From Edaphochlamys debaryana (taxonomy: Eukaryota > Chlorophyta > Chlorophyceae > Chlamydomonadales), in NCBI GenBank assembly GCA_016858145.1, contig JAEHOE010000007.1, positions 1,722,349 through 1,786,348 on the forward strand: 64,000 bases of DNA, in the 5' to 3' direction. Of the stretch, positions 56,649 to 64,000 are shown in pieces. Each line of letters opens with the position of its first letter. Within the stretch, counting starts at the first letter, position 1. The position numbers were made by a program, and so were the translations under genes. The notes beneath the pieces were generated by a model. The model did not search any database. It was not told where the DNA came from and worked only from the letters and a program-made list of their open reading frames with translations.

Positions 56649-59600
56649 GCCGGGCTACAGGTTTGGCGTCAGCGCCTGCGGGCAGTCCCGACGATGTCAG
56701 AGAAACGATATGTCCTCGATAAAGACTTTGCGCACGTAGCTGGCGGTGGTCGGAGCCGCGTCGCCAGCCGACGACCGGCCTGCTGTAGCTGTCGCCGACC
56801 CACCTCCCAGCGGCCGATAGCGCCAGGTACCCTAGTTGGAGCAGCCGTCGTGTAGAGCGATATCACACATGCGCCAGACAAGGCCGGATTCAGGTTGCAG
56901 CTCGCGCAAAGCACCGATGGAAGTAGCTCGACCGATGGAAGTTGCTCCTGAAGCTCGCCTACGTCAAGGAGCGTGCGTCGAACAGCCTACGTGAGCAACC
57001 TCTATCAGTCTACTAGGGCAAGACGAGGTCCCGGCGCAGGAGCAAACTTTGCTGCATGACGCTCGTCCCATGTCAATCTCTGCTCCTAGCTAATGGCGCT
57101 AGCTGCCTTCTGCAAAAGCCTGCTGTGCAGCGGTGTTGTCGAGAGGAGTTGTCGAGCATTGCTGGGCCCGTGTGGCCCACAGCGGCATGCCTCTGCATGC
57201 CTCGCCACGCGCCCCAATGTCCCCCTCCACCTGCAATCAAAATAGCGCTAGGATGCTGTGAAAGTGGAATGCAGGTTCAATGGCGGGCGCGCACACGCCG
57301 GAGCTGCGAGCGCCCGATGCTGGTGACTATGATGCCTCTGAGCGGCTTGCGTCTCATGGATGAAAGGAGCAGAAGCAGGAGGGAAGCGTGTCGCTAGAGG
57401 GGGCATACTGGGACGTGCGAGGGAGCGGTGAGCTGCATGCTGCGCCCGAGCGATGGACGTGTTCCCGCCGTGTTCTCCTGTTGGAGACGCCGACTCGCCG
57501 ACCCAGCCAGCGAGGACCAAGCACGAGCAAGGGGGACATCGAGGGGAAAGCTCGAATGGGGGACGCACCTGCACCATGGGCACTGAGCGGGGTGCGGTCC
57601 CCTCGCCGGGGACGGGTGGGGGGTTCGTGTCAGCATTGAGAGGCGTGCAGGCTGGCCATGAATGCCCCCTGTGTTACCGCAATTTTGTTCGCCACGTATA
57701 CTCATGCTTCTGATAGGCTACGTCGCAAGCTGCGCGCTCCTTGTGCAGTTGGCGCCGGCATGCGCGCCGGACGTTCGCAACCAGCTATACCCTACTCAAC
57801 CGAGCAGCCTCCAGACCTGATCACACACGGACAGGCCGGTCGCACCTCACTTGCGCCGAGATTGGTGGTGCTCACGTGGGGCCGTGCATTGGCCATGCCC
57901 CACCTACAGCACTTCCTTGGGGCCTCACTGGACCGCTGGTGGCGCGAGTGGCGCAGTAGTGAGCAGGGACGGGCGAGAGTGCAGGGATAGGGTAAGCCGA
58001 GGCGGTCGCCATGGCCAGGCAGGGGGTGGCTCTAGGCATGAATGCGAGCGCGGGGGGCGGGGTTAGGGCTCTGTGCGGGGGGAGGGGGGTTCGGGGACGA
58101 GGCCGCAGTGCGCAGCACCCTCTGAGCCCTCCACCTTGTTAGTTGTGGAAAGATCGGATGAGAATACCGGTAGAGAAGTATGAGCGGAGTCAGGCTACCG
58201 GTATCCTGCACATGCGACAAGACGCCATCCCTGCCCACCTTTCCTCCCTGGCACCCCTGCCTATTGGTGAGCTAGTTCCGTTCTCACACGCCTCTCGGTC
58301 TTCCCAGGCGGGCCCTGCATGCACGCACACACACACAGCCACGCACATTTCCCCAGCCTGCCCACGGTTCCCGGCGCTCCTCCCGCTGGCTCCACCAGGC
58401 TTCCTGCTTCTGGGCAACGATGGGTGCTTCACACCGGTACCTTACCTCGGCCATAAGGCACGAGGAGGGGCGGGCCAAAAGCAGGCCGGCGCTCCACATC
58501 CTATAGACTACTGCCTGCTGGCCAGCACTGTGCGGACACGCCGTGACGGATCGCGGTGTTGGAGCTCCCAGGCATGCACATGCACCCCCCGCCGCCGCCA
58601 CCGCTGGTCGCACTCCGTGCGCCTCAACGAACTGGACTGGATGAGGCCTCTGCAGTACCTGCAGGCGGGCTAGGGGCCTGTCCGGGGTAAGTGGGGGATT
58701 GCACACAAGTTGTGGGAGTTAGGGAGCCAAGGGTAAGGGCCAAGGGGACTCGACCAGCAGGGGGCCAAAGGTGAGGGAGTGCTCTAGCAGGAGCCTTGAC
58801 GCGATGGTGCGTCCCTAGATTCAGGCTACGTCCCAAGGGGCACTGGGAACAAGGCATGGGTTTCGCTGGCCACCGCACGTGTCCAACCTGCGCTACGAAC
58901 ACCGTGCACCGTGCCGCCCTCCATCAGCCCCACGTCGCCGCTGGAGGGCGGCAGCTCCACGTCAGCACATCCCCGTCACTGCGCCCGCCACACACACCGC
59001 ACCTGCCGCTGCCGCGTGCCCTCCTCTCTGGACCGCCGGGCGCCATGAGGGCGAGGAGGCGAGGGGGTAAAGGAGTAAAGAGCGAGCAGGTGTAAGCTGG
59101 GGTAGCGGAGAGAGGCGGAAGTCCCGCGCGTGTCGACGGTTGGGGCGGGGGCGACGCTCCAACTGCATGCGTTCAACCGGCGAGGCGGGGGTTGCAACGA
59201 GGGGACGTGGCGGCACGACCAGAGTGTGGCGGCAAGGGGGCCACGGCAGGCTGCGGTTGCGCAGCCTGAGCCCTTCTGCGCCGTTCAAGACGCCTCGGGG
59301 GGCTCCGGGGCGGCTGAGACCTTTGCTTGGGTGCAGAGTTACGGCGCAGTGCACGCCGAGACGGCAGGGGTTGTGAGGTCCGGGGGACCATGGCCGCCGG
59401 CCCCGAGCGTTGAGTACGTCGAGGCAAGTCCCAACCCCCCTTCTTGGGCTCGGTCACCGCCATAGAAGATAGAACGTGTCGATCATGTTGGCTCGCAGGG
59501 TCACGTCCTTGTCGGGGGCGCACAGGAAAGAACCCTTGCTCGAGCAAGCCCCGACGTTTCGGCCCCGCGTACGCATAAACCTTCGTCTGCGAGGCGGTAT

Positions 59601-59882
59601 TGGATGCGTCGGCGCGGGGGGGACCTTGCCTCGACCAGACCCTTCTGCAACCGCCGCCACGACCATCGGCCACCACCATTGTACGGCCACTCGCGCGAGC
59701 CTGGGCCTCAAAGCCCTTGCTTGCGGGTCACGCAGCCACACGCGCGCTAAAACGCCTCAGCGCCCGACCAGGGCTGCGAGCATAGCTGCGTGGCAACGAT
59801 ATCACCAGCTAGCGGCGCGCCTAGCGGAACCGCCTTCGGCTCCCCATGCCTAGACGCCCCTAGACTGCTGACGGACGCCGGC
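56649..59882. other. Gene-poor interval
   Basis: A ~3.2-kb stretch with no firm gene. Many frames are open because of high GC, but none shows coherent coding sequence or a chain of phase-matched splice sites. Possible TE or gene remnants may be present; one candidate is listed at 57910-57958. Confidence 0.4.
57910..57958 (+). pseudogene. Possible relic exon of the W-W/YFRxYR family
   Basis: Between an acceptor-like CCACCTACAG and a donor-like GTGAGC, one plus-strand frame reads HFLGASLDRWWREWRS, resembling the PFNTWWREHH exon of the neighbouring family. No matching WHE/AKGMR or YFRxYR exon was found downstream, so if real it is a fragment. Chance is a fair alternative because the match covers only about six residues. 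Confidence 0.2.
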
Positions 59883-62800
59883 ATGAAATTCGGGCCGCTG
59901 GCCCTGCTGCTCCTAGCTGGGCTTGCGGTGGACGCGCTGCAGAGCGACTCTGATGGTGAGGGCATCAACGGCAGTCGCCCGCCCGAGCCGGCGTGTCAGG
60001 GGCCCTCTGGCCCCACTCTGGCGAGACCATCGGCATCCTAATGGAGGATTAGGGGGCCGTCGGCTGCATCGCTGCTGGCAGCGCAGCTCGGCAGTTTGGC
60101 ATTTCGCGCAAGTTGGACCCCCGACCTCGCGACCCAACCTGCGGCGGAGTGGCGCGAGGCGCGCGAGCGCTTGCCCAGGGCCCTCTGAAGACTATAGTGA
60201 ATGAAGCAACGTGCCCTGGCCCCCACAGAGCTTAAGGTCAAGTCGCGCGCTATCCACATTCCCGCCTCCCCCTCCCCGTGTTCCCCAGTTTCGCTGCTGA
60301 CCGCCTTTCCTCGTGAGCCCACGCTGAGGATATCTCTACATGGTCGCAACGTGCGCGTATTCCGCGCCGAGAATGTGACCAACGCCAACGCCGAGGCGGC
60401 CTGCGCGTCTCGCGGCGAGATCCTGGCGCCGATTGCTTCGGCCGCCGACCTCACCCTCCTTCGCGAGGGCTTAGCAAAGGTCCAAGACCCCGAGTCCCAC
60501 GCGCCCGTGCGCGCCTGGGTGGGGGCTCGGATCGCCGGCGGCAAGCTGCTGAGCTCGGATGGCTTCCGTGTGCTCCCCGCGCTGCTGCCCTTTCCCGCGG
60601 CGGCCGCCGCCTACATGGAGGACTCCTGCCTGGTCGCTGCGGCGGACCGGGACACCCTCGCGCCGGTGCCATGCGGGAGCACGGGCGTGGGGGCCTTCGC
60701 GTGCGGGAGAAGTGAGTACGTGTGGCATGCTTCATGTCAGGGCTCAGTCTCGCATTGCTTGGGGCGGCACGGGTCATGAGACGGACTGGCCTGCTGGGCT
60801 TGTTCAGTTGGGGAACCACACCCTTCCCTTTCTCGTCTGGTTATCTCCTGCCCCAGCCAACCCTGCTCCTCTGCCACCAATACATGACCCTCACGCAGAG
60901 CTGCACGGCGAGGACCACGAGGAGGAGGACGCCTCGGCCGCGGACCGCCACCGTGTGGTCGCCGCCCGCGTGGCGGAGACCATGGCCGTCCTGGCAACCA
61001 ACGCGTCCCTGAGGGTAGGGCGTCATCCGGCGTGGTTGGGCTTTAGAAACAGGGTTACTGGGCTCAACACGCTCCTCGGCTACGGTACAAGCCGTGTTAG
61101 TTGCCTTGTCGATTCGCCTCAAAGGCGGCTTTCCGTCTTGACCCACGTGTTTCCCGTAACGCCTGCCCTACCTCCAGGTCATCTCCGAGGACCCCGCCAG
61201 CGGCTGGGTGTCTGTGTCGGTGACCGTGCGCCTCGGCACCCCCTCGGCCGTGGAGGGCTGGGCCGAGGGGGCACGGCGTGTGGTGTGCGCTGCGCTCATG
61301 GAGCGCACCGGCGCCGCCGACTGCCGCCTCACCTCCACCGCTTCCGACGGATCCTCCGCCGCCTACCTGGCAGTGCGCCTGCTGGTAAGTGTGTGTTTGC
61401 AGGGTTCCGGGGTGGTCACAGCCTGGGCAACACCTACAGCACCTCCCCTGTGCGTCTGCACGCCTTGGCCCGGCTCTCCCTCATGCGCCCACGCGCCCTC
61501 ACCAACCGTTCCCCCTCCCGCTTGCGCCCTAGAAACCCACCGACGGCCTGACGCAAACGGACGACGCCATCGCTGAGGAGCCCCGCCGCCACAGCCTCAG
61601 CCGCTCGCTCGTGGCCCCGGGCAGCGAGCTGCCGCCGCTCTTCATCCCCCAGCCGGTGGACAACGCCCTGGCGGCTGCCGGCGCTGATGAGGCGGGGGCC
61701 GATGAGGCCGGCCTGGACTTGGCAGCCCGCCGCGAGCTGAATACCAACCCGCAGTGCCCCATCCCGTCGTCCGCGAGCTACAAGCTGCGCGCCACGTTCA
61801 ACGGCGCCGAGTGGGGCTCCGTCACCGCGGCCCGCGGCAACCGGGTGAGCAGCAGCTGGCGGGGCACAGCCGGCGGGTGGCGTCGCGGTGCGTACCGCGG
61901 CGTGCCTTCCATGCCTGGTGCCCGCCTGCCCCATACCGTCGGCCTCGGTCCCTGACGCTGCAAAGCTTTCTTGGCCTGTACGTACCCGAACTCCTGTCCT
62001 AACCCCCCTCGCTAACCGTCGTCACCGTCTCGCTCCTGCCTGGCCCCTTCACCCTCTCCGCCCCTCCGGCGCTGCCCCATCCCCCCCCAGTCCCACATCA
62101 CCGTCACTGTGACCCTCGCCGGCGGCTACTCGTACTTCATTGGGGACGGCGGCCCCAACGTGGCCGTGGGCCAGCTCTCCACAAGCTCAATGTGGGTCAC
62201 GGCGCTCCTTGGTTTCATATGCGTGCCGTGTTGACGCAGAGAGGTGTTCCATGACCCATGTTTTCCCTTCCCCCACCTGCCCCTTGTCCTCCAGTGGAAA
62301 CAACGACCGCTGCCCGACCGGCGCTGAGCTCGGCGCCTACCCGGCCCGCGCCCGTGCCGCCCCCGACCAGGCGTAAGTTGCCTCACGGTGCTCCGCTCAT
62401 TCTTGCCCCGCATGCGCCCCGCATACGACTCGCTTTTACCTGATGCATGGGCGCACCCCTCATCCCTAACCTCCCCACCTCCAAACTCCCGTACCCCGTG
62501 CCGCCGCGCAGGTCCGTGGCCTTCGTGATCCCGGTGCCCGATGCAGCGCTGTGCAACGGCCGCTCCGGCAGGGTGAACGTTTTCACCTTCCTCTCTGTCA
62601 ACGCCACAACCACCTCCGCCTCGTCGTCTTACGTAAGCCCATAGCACGCGCCGCCGCTTACCTAACCCCCTGTGAAGGGCTTTCGGCTGCAGCGCGGACC
62701 CTTCCCCTCGTCCCTGACATTTCGCCTGCATTCACCATGCACCTGCTCCTTCGCAGACGGCGCTTTACGGCGGCGCAAACAACAAGGTGAGCGCCCCGCA

Positions 62801-63905
62801 CCAGCGGGCCGCCCCAGCCGCCAGCCAGGATCTTGCGGGCCCGCCAGCCGGCCGCGGCCGTGCCCGCTGCTGAGCAGTACTCCACTCGTCTTCTTCCTTT
62901 GTTCTCCTCACGTGCTCCTCTCCTTGCTATTGCCCCCGTGCTTGCGTACCCTTCTCCCGCAGCGCAACGGCTGCGTGAGCTTCATGCTCATCGGCCTGGA
63001 CTGCGGCGTGTGCACCGGCTGCTCCGGAAGCTGCTCGAAGCCGCCGACCGTGCCGTCACCGCCAAGTGAGGATTGCGCGTGCGGCCTGCCTCTGCCTTAT
63101 GGTGATCTTGGCTAGCGCCCCAGAGTGCCCGAAGTGCAGATCCTGCCCGCTAATGTGCTTGCTCTCCGCCGCTTATCCGCCGGCCGCAGTGACCCCTCCG
63201 CCGCCGCCCTCGCCCAATCCGCCGCCGCCACCGCCCGGCCGGGAGAACCCGGGCGGCAATTGCATGTGCATTGGAGACGAGTGAGTCTTCCGCACCCACT
63301 CTGCAGCGCACACCCTTCGCACACCCCGCACGTCTTCCTGCCTTCCCGGTGGTCAGCCCCCGTGCACCCCTCTTCACCCCCTTCCTCTCCCTCTCCCTTT
63401 CCCTCTTCCCCTTCCTCTTCCCGTCCTGTTTCCTCCGCAGGGTTGGGGATGTGTCCGACCTCAGCAAGATCCTGGAGTACCCCATCATCGAGGCCTCGGG
63501 CAACCGCCAGCTGGGTACCCTGTACGCCAGTCTCGGCCCTACCTTCGGCTTCAGCGGGTCCACCACGCTGCGCCTGGTCGCGCGCATGGGGCCGTACAGC
63601 TTCGCCTACTCCAACACATCCTTTACGCTGCGTGAGTGCACGGGGGGAGGTTGGCACACCGGGGGACCCTCTTGGTACCAGGGCCACAGGAGCAAGGGCT
63701 GGGCGCATGAGCTGCTGTGTGGGGGAGCTCGGGCCAATCGCTGAGCCTCGGCCTCATACCCCCTTACCCCCCTTCTCGGCTCTGCTCCCGCCGCTGCCCC
63801 GCAGGCATGGGTGTGAGCACGGCGCCCTCCGCGGACTCGTCGGCCTGCAGCACGGCTTCCGACTTCCAGTTTGCAACCAACCCCGTGGAGGAAATTATGT
63901 ATCTG
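59883..63905 (+). CDS. Secreted, possibly matrix-type protein with lectin-like and proline-rich parts, 3' end outside window
   Basis: Exons: 59883-59955, 60229-60711, 60899-61014, 61178-61384, 61533-61844, 62091-62191, 62295-62372, 62512-62632, 62757-62786, 62963-63065, 63124-63280, 63441-63631, 63805-63905 and onward; all phases agree for ~630 residues. The start MKFGPLALLLLAGLAVDALQ is a clear signal peptide. Residues ~50-160 resemble a divergent C-type-lectin-like fold (ANAEAACASRGEILAPIASA, later VRAWVGARI, ending VGAFACGRS), with few cysteines. After an acidic linker come two related beta-rich modules, a Cys-rich stretch (CGVCTGCSGSC and CPKCRSC), and a short hydroxyproline-type run (PPPPPSPNPPPPPP). 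This layout suits an extracellular-matrix or cell-wall glycoprotein. I do not see a decisive pherophorin signature. Confidence 0.72.
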
Positions 63906-64000
63906 GTGGGTCGGGCGCAACTTCGCAGCCGTGTCTGACCGTGCGCCACGCAAGGAGCCTGCGCCAGCCCCCGATCGTGCGCATAAGCCCCCTCACCCCC

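Overview
This is nuclear DNA of a chlorophyte green alga, most likely a volvocine/Chlamydomonas-type species. It is strongly GC-rich. Its genes have many short exons separated by GTGAG...CAG introns with C/T-rich 3' ends, alanine/glycine/proline-rich low-complexity insertions are common, and TGTAA-type polyadenylation words follow several genes. No bacterial-style operons, rRNA or tRNA genes or CRISPR arrays were seen. The exon models below were built by hand from splice signals and reading-phase continuity.

Left flank (1-20 kb). A 727-bp non-autonomous hAT-like element lies at 246-972, with matching terminal inverted repeats and an 8-bp target duplication. It is followed by an unrecognised minus-strand gene (1530-3511). 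A 24-exon gene for a roughly 2,540-residue armadillo-type protein spans 4059-15464. Next come a small minus-strand ORF (16338-16691) and a two-exon minus-strand F-box-like/ankyrin-type gene (16983-19831), whose C-terminus is a 63-bp tandem-repeat coiled coil.

Central inverted duplication (20.7-50.8 kb). The same two-gene module occurs twice in opposite orientation: 20706-28810 (+) and 43018-50809 (-). Each arm holds a secretory-pathway glycosyltransferase-like gene of the GT77/PF03407 kind, then a gene for a putative DNA-binding protein of a family I do not recognise. Both arms look intact. Identity is patchy: long near-identical blocks that include introns alternate with clearly diverged exons, which suggests an old duplication repeatedly overwritten by gene conversion. 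The ~14-kb loop contains a convincing TWD40-1-like gene (TSET/TPLATE adaptor complex, 30320-37757) and a third member of the putative DNA-binding family (39315-41624, minus).

Right flank (50.8-64 kb). After a gene-poor stretch comes a fourth family member with a very long His/Pro/Gly-rich tail (52706-56648, minus). A ~3.2-kb gene-poor interval holds what may be a decayed exon of the same family. The last gene encodes a secreted protein with a possible C-type-lectin-like region and a proline-rich segment; it runs off the window end (59883 onward, plus).

The most interesting feature is the combination of the large inverted duplication with conversion-like mosaicism and a local cluster of four genes sharing one unrecognised W-W / YFRxYR domain with conserved exon sizes.
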